64,000 bases of DNA from Bacillota bacterium (lineage in GTDB: Bacteria; Bacillota; Sulfobacillia; Sulfobacillales; Sulfobacillaceae), in contig JAIMBD010000009.1 in NCBI GenBank assembly GCA_023511625.1, positions 39,598 through 103,597 on the forward strand, in the 5' to 3' direction. The translations under genes were made by a program, and so were the position numbers. A model generated the notes under the pieces. That model was not told the DNA's origin and searched no databases. It saw nothing but the letters and a program-made list of their open reading frames with translations. The first letter of the stretch is position 1. Each line of letters begins with the position of its first letter. Below are positions 43,922-52,345 of the stretch, one piece after another.

Positions 43922-45954
43922 CGACTTCCCCCCTCTCTCCCCTCGGCCCGAGCCCCCGACGGATCCAAGAGGGCCCCTTCCCGGACCGCTGCCCGGATCC
44001 CGCGCACGGCCACGGCGTCACCCACGCGCAAGACCACGGCGCCGCCCGCGCCTTCTGCCTTCAGGGCCTGATACAGGTCGTCGGCGGGCTCCTCCGGCAA
44101 CACCAGGCAGACGCCGTCCACCACGTCGGTGCGGCCCGCTTCGCCGGTGAAGCGGTCGGAGAGCACGAGCCGCCATCCTCCGGCTTCGGGCTCGAGGCCC
44201 CGAACCACGCGACGTGTCCACACGGTGGGTTGACCGCTTAAAAACGCCTGGAGAAAGGGGACCAGCTCCCCGGCCGCAATCAGCCCTCGCCCGAAGAAGA
44301 GGTCTTGCGTGACGACCGTCACCTGAGCCCCGGCCGCTTGGAGGAACCGCGCCACAGCCGGCGCCACCGTTCCCTCTTCGAGGTCCACCAAGGCCCAACG
44401 CCGGCCAGACAGCGCCCTCGGCCCCTCCTCCAACAACGCCTCGGGGCTGACCACCGGTCCCGCCGTGGCCCAGGCCGGCCGTGGGCTCCACCGCGACCCG
44501 GTCGCCACCACGATACAGTCGAAGGGGCCCACCCGGCCCGCCTCGAAGTCCTCGATCTGCACCGGTCGGCCCACGTGGACCGTCACGCCGGACGCCGCCA
44601 GGCGACGGTGCCAATCTTCGATGGCCGCCATCCAGCGCGCTCGCGCAGGCGTGCGCGCCGCCAGGGCCATCCGCCCGCCCAGGACCATGCGGGCTTCGTA
44701 GAGCTCCACGCTCCACCCCGCCTCGGCCAGCGTGGCAGCGGCGGACAGGCCCGCCGGTCCCCCACCGATCACGCCTGCCCGGCCCGGCCGGGTCAGCGCC
44801 GCGCGGCGATTGACCCCCTCCCGCCCCGCCTCTGGGTTGACGGTGCACCGAAGCGGCGGATTTTGCGGCGAGCGGACTTGGCAGCCCTGATTGCACAGGA
44901 TGCAGCGCATGCGCGGGGGCTTCCCCTCGGCCGCCCACTTGGGCCAATCGGGGTCGGCGATGAGCGCGCGGGTGATTTCGACCGCCTCGACTCCCCGGTC
45001 GAGGGCGTCCGCCACCCCCTCGGCGTCGACCAAGCTTCCGCTGGCGATCACCGGTAGGGCTTGCCCCCCTTGGCGCAGCGCCTGGTGGATGCGCAAGGCC
45101 GCTTCGACGGCGTAATCTGGCTCCAGCCATGAGCCCGCCGCGCGCAGGTGCGGCGTGTACAGTGAGCCCACCTCGACCACCAGGTAATCCAGCCGGACGA
45201 CCGCCAGCATGCGCAACACCAAGTCGGCCACCGTATCGGGCGTAAGCCCTCCCCACGGCGCGTACTCATCGCCGGTCACCCGAAGGCCCAAGATGGCCTC
45301 CTCGCCGATGGCCCGCCGAACGCCGACCAAAACCTCCAGCGGGAACTTCAGCCGCCCTTCCGCGTCTTTTCCCCAGGCATCCTGGCGCAAGTTCGTCAGC
45401 GGAGACAAAAACTGGCGCAAGAGCGCATAGTGGCTGGCGTTGACTTCGACGCCGTCTACACCCGCTGCGACGGCGCGCCGGGCGGCGGCGGCGAACCCCT
45501 CCGCCACCGCCGCCATGTCCTCTTCCTCCATCACCTTGGGCACCACGCCCGAAGCCAGGTCCGGCACCGCCGAGGGAGCCCAGACCACCGATCGAGAGAC
45601 TGAGCCGTCTTGCTGTCCCCCGGCGTGCCCGAGCGCCGCCACCACCAACGTGGTGGGCGAAGCCGTGCGCACCGCATCGACCACGCGCTCCCACCCGGGG
45701 TCGGCTCCCTCGCCCCGCACCATGTGCTCTAAGGGCGCATCGGACGGATGCACCGTGGCCTCCTCTAACACCATCAGGCCCAAACCGGGCGCGCGCCGCG
45801 CGTAAAATTGGGCCTGGGCGTCAGAAAAGCGCCCGTGGCGGGCCAAATTGGTGTGCCAGGCGCCAAAGACCAGCCGATTGGCCATCGTCTTGCGGCCCAC
45901 CGACAGGGGCTCCCACAGCGCCCGCCTGCGGTCCAGGTCGGTCTGGCGGTTCAC
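43918..45954 (-). CDS. Mycofactocin-system FadH/OYE oxidoreductase 1
   Basis: 678 residues from a GTG at 45954 that overlaps the mftC stop as GTGA; an earlier in-frame GTG at 45978 is less likely. OYE barrel about 10-345, [4Fe-4S] ligands C351, C354, C358, C370, then VIGGGPAGLSAAATLAEAGW for FAD. The barrel's substrate loop (GHAGGQQ, VNASHYALLRQFLSPLTN) is like that of its neighbour, so the two are diverged paralogues rather than copies. Placed right after mftC where mftD usually stands in actinobacterial clusters. Confidence 0.87.
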   Translation of the reverse strand: MNRQTDLDRRRALWEPLSVGRKTMANRLVFGAWHTNLARHGRFSDAQAQFYARRAPGLGLMVLEEATVHPSDAPLEHMVRGEGADPGWERVVDAVRTASPTTLVVAALGHAGGQQDGSVSRSVVWAPSAVPDLASGVVPKVMEEEDMAAVAEGFAAAARRAVAAGVDGVEVNASHYALLRQFLSPLTNLRQDAWGKDAEGRLKFPLEVLVGVRRAIGEEAILGLRVTGDEYAPWGGLTPDTVADLVLRMLAVVRLDYLVVEVGSLYTPHLRAAGSWLEPDYAVEAALRIHQALRQGGQALPVIASGSLVDAEGVADALDRGVEAVEITRALIADPDWPKWAAEGKPPRMRCILCNQGCQVRSPQNPPLRCTVNPEAGREGVNRRAALTRPGRAGVIGGGPAGLSAAATLAEAGWSVELYEARMVLGGRMALAARTPARARWMAAIEDWHRRLAASGVTVHVGRPVQIEDFEAGRVGPFDCIVVATGSRWSPRPAWATAGPVVSPEALLEEGPRALSGRRWALVDLEEGTVAPAVARFLQAAGAQVTVVTQDLFFGRGLIAAGELVPFLQAFLSGQPTVWTRRVVRGLEPEAGGWRLVLSDRFTGEAGRTDVVDGVCLVLPEEPADDLYQALKAEGAGGAVVLRVGDAVAVRGIRAAVREGALLDPSGARAEGREGGSR

Positions 45955-46991
45955 GCCCGGGCCAGGGGCAGCACGCACTCGGGATCCTTGGCGGCGATGC
46001 TACCCGCAACGTAATACGACACCGCCCGGCAACCCCCGCCGCAGTGGGCATACGCCGGGCAGCCCTGGCACTCGCCGATCTGGGTGCGCCGAAACCCGGC
46101 GAAAACCGGCGAGGTCTCCCACATCTGGGAGAGCGGCATCTTTCGGATGTTGCCGGCACTCCACTCGGTCCCAAGCAGAAAGGCACAGGGATAGACCTCA
46201 CCGGTGGGCGTGATGCAACACGTTGCGCGGCCCGCCCCGCATACGTTAAAACCGTGAAGCCAGCCGGCCGCTCCCGACATCGCTCCCGTTGCCGCCAGCG
46301 CATTGAGGATGAAATAGGAGTCCCCGGTGGTGACATCCGGATGCGCCGTAAGCCATTGGTACACCGCGCGGTGTTCCTCTGGCCCTAGGTGCAGCGCCTC
46401 CCAGCTCGCCCGCCCGCGCCCGCTCGGACGCAGCCGCGCCAACCGCAGGCGCGCCCCGTGTTCGCGGGCGATGGCGTACAAGCGGTCCAGCTGGTCCAGG
46501 TTCTTGCGGGTCACGACGGTGTTGAGCCACAGCTCGTCGATGGGTTGCCGACTCAACAGGTCGAGCGCGCGCAAGGCCCCGTCGTACGATCCCCTTCCTC
46601 GGATGAGGTCGTTGGTCTCGCGGTCGGCGCCGTCTAAGCTGACCTGGACCCGCACATCGCCGATGGAACCTAGCCGCCGGGCACGCTCCTCGTCCACCAA
46701 CATGCCGTTGGTGCTGAATTGACACGGCAAGCCGCGTTGGGTGGCATATTCGAGGAGGTCCAGGAAGTCGGGCCGCACAAAGGGCTCCCCGCCTCCGATG
46801 TTGATGTAAAACACCCCCATCGCCGCCAGGTCGTCAATCAAGGCCCGCGCCTCGTCTCCGTCTAACTCGCCGGCCCGCTTGGGACCCGAATCCGAAAGGC
46901 AATGCGCGCAGCGCAGGTTGCACGCATAAGTAACCTCCCAGGTAACGGTGATAGGTGCCACCAATCCCTGGGCCAAATATTTCGCTTCCAC
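45951..46991 (-). CDS. mftC: Mycofactocin radical SAM maturase MftC
   Basis: Decarboxylates the C-terminal Tyr of MftA and crosslinks it to the preceding Val. 346 residues. SAM cluster: C24, C28, C31 (CNLRCAHC); GGGEP at 67-70; SPASM cysteines C251, C258/C259, C269, C308, C311, C317, C321 for auxiliary clusters. GTG start after AGGAAGG; 36 bases after mftB. Size and motif set are standard for MftC; the adjacent mftA and mftB remove ambiguity with PqqE. Confidence 0.95.
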   Translation of the reverse strand: MEAKYLAQGLVAPITVTWEVTYACNLRCAHCLSDSGPKRAGELDGDEARALIDDLAAMGVFYINIGGGEPFVRPDFLDLLEYATQRGLPCQFSTNGMLVDEERARRLGSIGDVRVQVSLDGADRETNDLIRGRGSYDGALRALDLLSRQPIDELWLNTVVTRKNLDQLDRLYAIAREHGARLRLARLRPSGRGRASWEALHLGPEEHRAVYQWLTAHPDVTTGDSYFILNALAATGAMSGAAGWLHGFNVCGAGRATCCITPTGEVYPCAFLLGTEWSAGNIRKMPLSQMWETSPVFAGFRRTQIGECQGCPAYAHCGGGCRAVSYYVAGSIAAKDPECVLPLARA

Positions 46992-47027
46992 GTCTCGTCG
47001 CCTTCCTCAACCGGCCCGGCCGCAGCC

Positions 47028-47345
47028 CTAGTCCCGAGCCGCGTCCTCACACCGCGTAATGACTCCTTTGTTGGCCAAGTCGGACAACAACACCAATAAG
47101 CGCTCTCGCGCCCGGGCCAGCGTCTCCGCCGCCACTGCCCGCGTCCCGCGGGCCTCGGCCACCACCTTCTCCACCATCTCAGCCACCGTAGCGGTGCCAT
47201 CGTTTTGCAACAGGGCCCACACCAGTGGCGACGACAACACCACGAGGCGCCCGGTGCGGTGGTGATACGCCAAGCCTCCGAACGCCTCCCGACGGATGCG
47301 CCATCCGGGTGCGATCTGGTACCGATCTTCCGGCGCGAGTTCCAC
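47028..47345 (-). CDS. mftB: Mycofactocin peptide chaperone MftB
   Basis: 105-residue PqqD-like RiPP recognition element that binds the MftA leader and presents it to MftC. Seen: YQIAPGWRIRREAFGGLAYH and RLVVLSSPLVWALL, typical of the winged-helix-like PqqD fold, then a helical C-terminus. GTG after GAGGAGGCGGGCG, 35 bases after the mftA stop. Confidence 0.9.
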   Translation of the reverse strand: MELAPEDRYQIAPGWRIRREAFGGLAYHHRTGRLVVLSSPLVWALLQNDGTATVAEMVEKVVAEARGTRAVAAETLARARERLLVLLSDLANKGVITRCEDAARD

Positions 47346-47380
47346 CGCCCGCCTCCTCGTGGCTCAACCGGCGGCGCAGG

Positions 47381-47494
47381 TTAGTACACGCCGCAGATGC
47401 AGTCGATCGACAGCTCTTCGACCAGCAGTTCGCCCAACAGGTCGGGCTCCGCCTCTTCCACTGGGGCTTCCGCTGGCAGTCCCTTCCACTCCAT
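47381..47494 (-). CDS. mftA: Mycofactocin precursor peptide MftA
   Basis: 37 residues, ATG after GGAAGGAGGAGTGGTAGGC. The leader is acidic (EEAEPDLLGELLVEELS), and the core ends IDCICGVY. Established: MftA peptides end in IDGMCGVY or close variants, and the terminal Val-Tyr becomes mycofactocin after MftC and MftE act. Here Val36-Tyr37 and Cys34-Gly35 are kept, but the usual Gly at position 32 is Cys, giving a CxC. Leader motif ELLVEEL is the part recognised by MftB. Confidence 0.93.
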   Translation of the reverse strand: MEWKGLPAEAPVEEAEPDLLGELLVEELSIDCICGVY

Positions 47495-47560
47495 GCCTAC
47501 CACTCCTCCTTCCGGGGCGCTCGCACCGATCCGTGCGCCGCGCCTCCGCAGACCTCCCCC

Positions 47561-47590
47561 ATCCTACCCGGCCCCCGATTGGCGTGTCAA
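47561..47590 (-). promoter_or_regulatory. Promoter of the mycofactocin operon
   Basis: Perfect TTGACA (47585-47590), 18-base spacer, TAGGAT (47561-47566). Transcription from about 47553 would give a ~60-base leader to mftA. No gene other than the mft set lies downstream before 34876. Confidence 0.65.
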
Positions 47591-47611
47591 GCCGCGGCCC
47601 GGGGACCTGAA

Positions 47612-47651
47612 AGGGCCGAGGCCCCAGCCCGCGGCAAAAGGCCCCGGCCCT
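47612..47651 (-). terminator. Probable terminator after MFS transporter 1
   Basis: A 12-base stem with one mismatch (47612-47623 with 47640-47651) lies just past the transporter stop; the minus strand continues with TTTC only, so strength is uncertain. It separates the transporter transcript from the mft promoter 20 bases further on. Confidence 0.4.
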
Positions 47652-47659
47652 GTGGCCGA

Positions 47660-49003
47660 TCACACCGTGGGACTCATGTCGAAGTCGCGCGTCTCCGGCC
47701 CCTTGGCCGCCCCCCACCAGGTCAAAAGCCCGGCGATGGCCACCATGACCAACACCGTGTACTGGTAGGGCATCAGGTGCGACAAGGCCAGGAGGTAGAA
47801 GCTGTAGAAGCCCGGCAGCACCGTCGACAGCGAGTAGACCGCCCCGAAGCCGCTGGCGCGGATGTGAAACGGGTACCGCTCCGTCAGGTAGGTGAAGACC
47901 ATGCCGCTGAACGGCGCCATGGCCAAGATGTCGATAGCCGATCCCAACACGGCAATGGTGCTGAACGGCCAGTGGGACAGGGCCCCATGCACCATCAGGA
48001 AGTAGAGCGGCGTGACGACAAAGAGGATGATCACCCCGTTGAGGATGAGTCCCATCCGCCGGCCAATCTTCTGGCTGGCCGCCCCGCAGGGGATGGCCAG
48101 GACGATGGTGATGGCACTGGCGATCAACATCATGCCGCTGACGCCATTGGGGGGCTGGTGTAGGTAGTTGATCAACAACGTCGGGGTGTAGCCCGGGATG
48201 ATGTTGGCCGCCACCAAAAACCCCGAATAGAGCAGCAGCGTCTGGCCGAAAATCTTGAGGTTGTCCCGGGCGAACACCTCGCGCACCGACGCCTTTTTGA
48301 CCTGCTCGGAGTGCTTGGGCGCCTCCTCCGTGAAGTACTCGATCTCCGGCGTCACCCAAGCCAAGACGGTCTCCAGCAGGCCGATAAACGCGCCAAAGAA
48401 GAACGGGATCCGCCAGCCGCTTTGAACAAACCCCGCCGGCGAGACCGCAGAGATCGTCAGGTACTGGACGGCGCTCAAGAGCACGATGCCACTGGCCGGC
48501 CCCACCCCCAGCAGCGCGCCCACCACACCGCGGTACGGCTTGGGCGTGCGCTCCAGGGCGAACGGAATCGCACCCGCTGGCGACGAGGCGGCAAAGATTC
48601 CATTGGCCAACCGCAAGAACAGCAAGAGCACAATGGAGGCGTAGCCCCAGGCGGCGTACCCCGGTAACACCGCGATGGCCAGCGCCACCACCACGTATCC
48701 AATGTTGGTCAACAGCACCAGCGTCCGCCGACCGAGCCGGTCGGCGATGGGCGCCACCACCAGCCCCCCAATGGGCTGGGCCAGGACCGAGATGGCAAAG
48801 ATGACGTTGACCAACGTCACCTGGGTCACCGCCGACAAACTCTTCGGAATAAAGTAGGTGATGGCAGCCGGCAACACAATCACCGGCAGGTAGATATCGT
48901 AGGTCTGCAGCAGCATCGAGAGCCAGCCCGCTACGATGGTCCGGCGCGACTTGGCATTAAAGACGCCGGCCTCACGGGCCGTGACGGTGCCTGCCGTGCT
49001 CAT
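47660..49003 (-). CDS. MFS transporter (metabolite:H+ symporter type)
   Basis: 447 residues, 12 predicted helices. Motif A between TM2 and TM3 reads APIADRLGRRTLVLLTN; the WRIPFFFGAFIGLL block and the conserved Pro/Gly in TM5 are typical of the sugar/aromatic-acid and MHS branches that carry carboxylates. Start ATG gives MSTAGTVTAREAG. Between the mft promoter and a second MFS gene, on the same strand as both. Substrate cannot be read. Confidence 0.8.
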   Translation of the reverse strand: MSTAGTVTAREAGVFNAKSRRTIVAGWLSMLLQTYDIYLPVIVLPAAITYFIPKSLSAVTQVTLVNVIFAISVLAQPIGGLVVAPIADRLGRRTLVLLTNIGYVVVALAIAVLPGYAAWGYASIVLLLFLRLANGIFAASSPAGAIPFALERTPKPYRGVVGALLGVGPASGIVLLSAVQYLTISAVSPAGFVQSGWRIPFFFGAFIGLLETVLAWVTPEIEYFTEEAPKHSEQVKKASVREVFARDNLKIFGQTLLLYSGFLVAANIIPGYTPTLLINYLHQPPNGVSGMMLIASAITIVLAIPCGAASQKIGRRMGLILNGVIILFVVTPLYFLMVHGALSHWPFSTIAVLGSAIDILAMAPFSGMVFTYLTERYPFHIRASGFGAVYSLSTVLPGFYSFYLLALSHLMPYQYTVLVMVAIAGLLTWWGAAKGPETRDFDMSPTV

Positions 49004-49119
49004 ATGCCCTCCTCTCCGGTTGCCTGCCGGGAAGCCCTCCGGGAGCTTACCGGCCGCATCCGACCCCCAAAATTCCGGGCCACCTTTGAATTATCGCACG
49101 ATTTTGGTTCCCCGGACGG

Positions 49120-49134
49120 CACTTGCCGTAAGTG
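49120..49134. promoter_or_regulatory. Short palindrome upstream of MFS transporter 1
   Basis: CACTT-GCCGT-AAGTG, about 115 bases before the transporter start, in an AT-richer stretch that also holds GATAAT (minus strand, 49091-49096), a possible -10. It may be an operator. Confidence 0.25.
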
Positions 49135-49219
49135 ACATCATATCGGCCCACGCCTTGTCCGGTCAATACCGAAGACCCGCGCGGGCCAAAACCCGGCCGC
49201 GCAGCGCGCAAAACGCCAA

Positions 49220-49243
49220 GCGGGCCGGTCCCAACCGGCCCGC
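49220..49243 (-). terminator. Intrinsic terminator after MFS transporter 2
   Basis: Perfect 10-base stem GCGGGCCGGT/ACCGGCCCGC with a 4-base loop, 12 bases past the stop codon; the minus strand then reads TTGGCGTTTT. Confidence 0.65.
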
Positions 49244-49255
49244 CCGCACGGGGAA

Positions 49256-50641
49256 TTACGCCTCGGCAGCCTGCTCTAACAGCTCTCCCCGGGTCTCGCG
49301 CCCAAAGGCCCACACCACCACCACCGCCACCAGGGCCACCCCGGCCACCAACCAGAAACTGCCGGCCACGCCCATCCCTCCCAGGATGAGCGCAAACAGG
49401 TACGGCGCGAGGGCCCCGCCGATGAGGCGGCCCACGCCTTCGGTAAAGGCGGTGCCTACCCCCCGGATGCGCGTGGGATACTGTTCCGCAGCGTAGACCT
49501 TGACCGCCGGGTCGGCAGCGATCCCGAAGAAGGACATCACCACGGCCACCGCCACGATGGCCGGCACGGTCTTCAGCCACCCGAACACGGCGGCACAGGC
49601 CGCAGCCACCAGCGTAAAGGCGGCGATGGTGGGCCGACGGCCCCAGCGCTCCACCACCCAGGCCTCAAGCCACTTGCCGGGGATGGCAGCCCCTTGAATC
49701 AGCGCCGTAAACCCGAAGGAGGCTGCCAACCCGAATCCCTCTTTGGTTAGCACCGTGGGCATAAAACTGGTGATGGCGTAGAAGATGAAGAAGACGCCGC
49801 CGAACGTGGTCCAGATCATCAGCGTCCGGCGCAAAAAGGGGCCCGACCAAAGCTCGGCCACCGGCACCTGGTCTTTCACCACCTTCACCGCCCGCCGCCG
49901 CTCGACGGAAGGCAGCGGCTTGCCCGCACTGCGCTCAATCCGCGCCTCGATGCGGCGCAGCACCGCTTCGGCCTCGGCGTGGCGCCCCTTGACCTCCAAC
50001 CAGCGGGGAGACTCCGGTAGCAGGCGCCAGATGACCACGGTGTACACCAGCGGCAGCGCGCCTACCCAAAAGAGCACGCGCCATCCCACCTCGAGGTCCA
50101 TCCGCGGAATCAACAGCGACGCCAGCAACGGCGAGGCGAAGTACCCGAGCGACAGAAAGGAGTCGAGAATGCCGGCCGCCGTACCGCGCATGTAGCTCGG
50201 GCTCATCTCGCTCAGCATGGTGTACGGAAGCGGAAAGACCGCACCCAACCCCAGTCCGGCCACGAATCGCCCGAGCGCGATGAAGGGCCAGCTCGACGCA
50301 AAGCCGGTAAGGCCGGTGCACAAGGAATAGAACACCATGCCGGCCATCAACATGCGCTTGCGCCCAAGGCGATCGGCCAAGTAACCGGCCGGGACCACCC
50401 CCACCACAATGCCCACCGTGGACGCGATGGCCAATAGCCCGACCTGACCCGGTCCGAGGTGGTACAGGCGCTTTAACGGAACCAAGGCCGAGCCGATGAT
50501 TCCGATGTCGTACGACTCGATGAGCCAGGCCAGCGCTGCTACCAGCAAAATGACCCAATAGTACCCGGTCACGTACAGTCGCTCAATGCGCTCGGCACTG
50601 CCTACCAGCGCCTCGGCCGCCGCCCCGCCGCGATACTCCAC
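49256..50641 (-). CDS. MFS transporter (sugar/aromatic-acid porter family)
   Basis: 461 residues with 12 helices and N-terminal cytosolic tail. Motif A GYLADRLGRKRMLM (about 83-96), the PESPRWLEVKGR motif after TM6 and a second motif A-like VVERWGRRPTIA after TM8 are those of the sugar-porter/AAHS-like group. ATG-equivalent GTG after AAAGGGGGCG. Divergent from the first alcohol dehydrogenase, with a 472-base gap that must hold promoters for both. Probably imports a substrate for that enzyme, by position only. Confidence 0.8.
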   Translation of the reverse strand: MEYRGGAAAEALVGSAERIERLYVTGYYWVILLVAALAWLIESYDIGIIGSALVPLKRLYHLGPGQVGLLAIASTVGIVVGVVPAGYLADRLGRKRMLMAGMVFYSLCTGLTGFASSWPFIALGRFVAGLGLGAVFPLPYTMLSEMSPSYMRGTAAGILDSFLSLGYFASPLLASLLIPRMDLEVGWRVLFWVGALPLVYTVVIWRLLPESPRWLEVKGRHAEAEAVLRRIEARIERSAGKPLPSVERRRAVKVVKDQVPVAELWSGPFLRRTLMIWTTFGGVFFIFYAITSFMPTVLTKEGFGLAASFGFTALIQGAAIPGKWLEAWVVERWGRRPTIAAFTLVAAACAAVFGWLKTVPAIVAVAVVMSFFGIAADPAVKVYAAEQYPTRIRGVGTAFTEGVGRLIGGALAPYLFALILGGMGVAGSFWLVAGVALVAVVVVWAFGRETRGELLEQAAEA

Positions 50642-51113
50642 CGGTTAGCGCCCCCTTTGCCCAATTCGCCCGCCCGAGCGGGTCGCAGCAGCCCCTGCGG
50701 GCCGCCTGCTGTTGGCCTTCAGTCTACCCGGCAGATGTTACCGAGTTGTTTCCATCGAATCCCCCACGGCTCTTTTCGCCCGCGCCCGCCTCCCAACGGC
50801 CGTCGAGGGGGATGACCGTGGCCGAAGACGCCGTGCGGCCGCGCAATCCGGCCCGAGGACCCTAGCCACGCCCTTGGGACCCAAAGGCAAGCCGTCGCTG
50901 CACCGATGACGGGAAGCGATGGCCTTTGGACGGGCGCCGCCGGCCCAGTCTTTTCAGCAACATTGACGGCCGGGAAACCGAGAGGCTATACTCCTTGCAG
51001 TTCCGGCCCGCTGTCGGAAAGCAGACGCGGGGCTGGCCTTTTTGAAATATTTAGTTGGAAGATTTGAAGTTTTCCCTATGAAGGTTGCGCAGAGCTTGGA
51101 AAGGGGCGACGGG
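50642..51113. promoter_or_regulatory. Divergent control region MFS transporter 2 / alcohol dehydrogenase 1
   Basis: 472 bases, no credible gene. Holds the ADH promoter (50963-50992). The part next to the ADH (51040-51075) is strikingly AT-rich with two TTTGAA repeats (TTTGAAATATTTAG and GATTTGAAG). No clear promoter hexamers were found for the transporter on the other strand. Confidence 0.45.
50963..50992 (+). promoter_or_regulatory. Promoter of alcohol dehydrogenase 1
   Basis: TTGACG (50963-50968), 18-base spacer, TATACT (50987-50992). The leader would be about 115 bases long and contains the AT-rich repeats, leaving room for control. Confidence 0.6.
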
Positions 51114-52229
51114 ATGAAAACCAAGGCGGCGGTGATTTGGGAACCGGGGCAAGACTGGGAGGTGATGGACCTTGAGTTGGATCCCCCCAAGGACCGCGAG
51201 GTGTTGATCCGGTGGCGGGCGGCGGGACTGTGTCACTCCGATGAGCACATCCGCGCCGGAAAGGGCGCCCCCAACACCCGGTACCCCTTGGTCGGGGGCC
51301 ACGAAGGAGCGGGAGTGGTCGAAGCCGTGGGGCCCCGCGTGGAACGGGTCAAGCCCGGCGACCACGTGGTGTGCGCCTTTATTCCCTCGTGTGGCCATTG
51401 CCGATGGTGTTCCACGGGACATCAGAACCTCTGCGACCTCGGCGCCTTCATCGGACCCGGGAGCATGTTGGACGGCACCTACCGGTTTCATGCCCGGGGG
51501 CAGGACATCGGAAGCATGTGCCTTTTGGGCACGTTCTCGGAGTATTCCGTGGTCTCGGAGTACTCCTGCATTCGGCTCGATCCCGCCATCCCCTTCTCGG
51601 TGGCGGCGTTGGTAGGCTGTGGCGTGACCACCGGATGGGGGGCAGCCGTCTACGCCGCCCAGGTCCATCCGGGCGAAACGGTAGCCGTGTTCGGCATCGG
51701 CGGCGTCGGCATCAACGCCGTGCAAGGGGCCAAGATGGCCGGAGCCCGCCACATCGTCGCCGTCGACCCCTTGGAGTCTAAGCGGCGGTGGGCCAAAGAG
51801 TTCGGCGCCACCCACGTGGCCTCCAACGGGGAGGAGGCGCGCCAGCTCATCCAGGAGTTGACCTGGGGAGCCATGGCCGACAAGGCCATCGTCACGGCGG
51901 GGGAAGTGCACAGCGACGTGGCCATGGAGGCGCTGAGCGTAGTCGGCAAAACCGGGACCGTGGTCATGGTGGGCGTCAGCATGCAAGGGGCCAGCGTCAA
52001 GCTGCCGGAGTCGCTCATCACCCTGTTCGAAAAGCGCATCGTCGGCTCCCTGTTCGGCTCGGCCAACCCGGTGCGCGACATCCAACACCTGTTGAACCTG
52101 TACCGGGATGGACAGCTGAAGCTGGAGGAGCTCATCACCACCCGCTACACCTTGGACCAAGTGAACCAGGGCTACCGCGACATGTGGGAAGGGAAGAACA
52201 TCCGCGGGCTCATTGAGTATCCCGCCTGA
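51114..52229 (+). CDS. Zinc alcohol dehydrogenase, NDMA-dependent (mycofactocin-associated)
   Basis: 371 residues from the ATG at 51114 (after GGAAAGGGGCGACGG); an upstream in-frame ATG is ignored. Catalytic zinc: C40, H63-E64, C169; structural zinc: C93, C96, C99, C107. NAD site GIGGVG 194-199 with D218. The opening KTKAAVIWEPG, SGLCHSDEH-type loop and FGSANP near the end are those of the family of MDR enzymes that hold NAD tightly and need an artificial acceptor (NDMA) in vitro, with mycofactocin as the natural acceptor (Rxyl_3153 type). About 59% of positions look shared with the second copy. Only plus-strand gene in this half. Confidence 0.88.
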   Translation: MKTKAAVIWEPGQDWEVMDLELDPPKDREVLIRWRAAGLCHSDEHIRAGKGAPNTRYPLVGGHEGAGVVEAVGPRVERVKPGDHVVCAFIPSCGHCRWCSTGHQNLCDLGAFIGPGSMLDGTYRFHARGQDIGSMCLLGTFSEYSVVSEYSCIRLDPAIPFSVAALVGCGVTTGWGAAVYAAQVHPGETVAVFGIGGVGINAVQGAKMAGARHIVAVDPLESKRRWAKEFGATHVASNGEEARQLIQELTWGAMADKAIVTAGEVHSDVAMEALSVVGKTGTVVMVGVSMQGASVKLPESLITLFEKRIVGSLFGSANPVRDIQHLLNLYRDGQLKLEELITTRYTLDQVNQGYRDMWEGKNIRGLIEYPA

Positions 52230-52252
52230 TCCCGTGGCCATCCCGCTTTGGG

Positions 52253-52283
52253 GCCCGCGACGACATCGGTCGCGGGCTTTTTT
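52253..52283 (+). terminator. Intrinsic terminator of alcohol dehydrogenase 1
   Basis: Nine-base perfect stem GCCCGCGAC/GTCGCGGGC (52253-52261, 52269-52277) followed by six T. Textbook form. Confidence 0.9.
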
Positions 52284-52287
52284 GCGC

Positions 52288-52327
52288 AAAAAGCCGCTGG
52301 ACTCCTCCCCTAAAGGAGGAGCCCAGC
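52288..52327 (-). terminator. Intrinsic terminator of the CoxL-type operon
   Basis: Stem between 52296-52306 and 52315-52327 (GCTGG...TCCTCC with GGAGGA...CCAGC), then on the minus strand GGCTTTTT (52288-52295). With the ADH hairpin it forms back-to-back terminators for two convergent units. Confidence 0.75.
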
Positions 52328-52345
52328 GCGAAGGAACGCAGGAGC

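Noticed and set aside
45951..47345. PQQ biosynthesis genes (pqqD-pqqE)
   Set aside because: The precursor peptide ends in CGVY, not the Glu-Tyr core of PqqA, and mftE and mftF are present.
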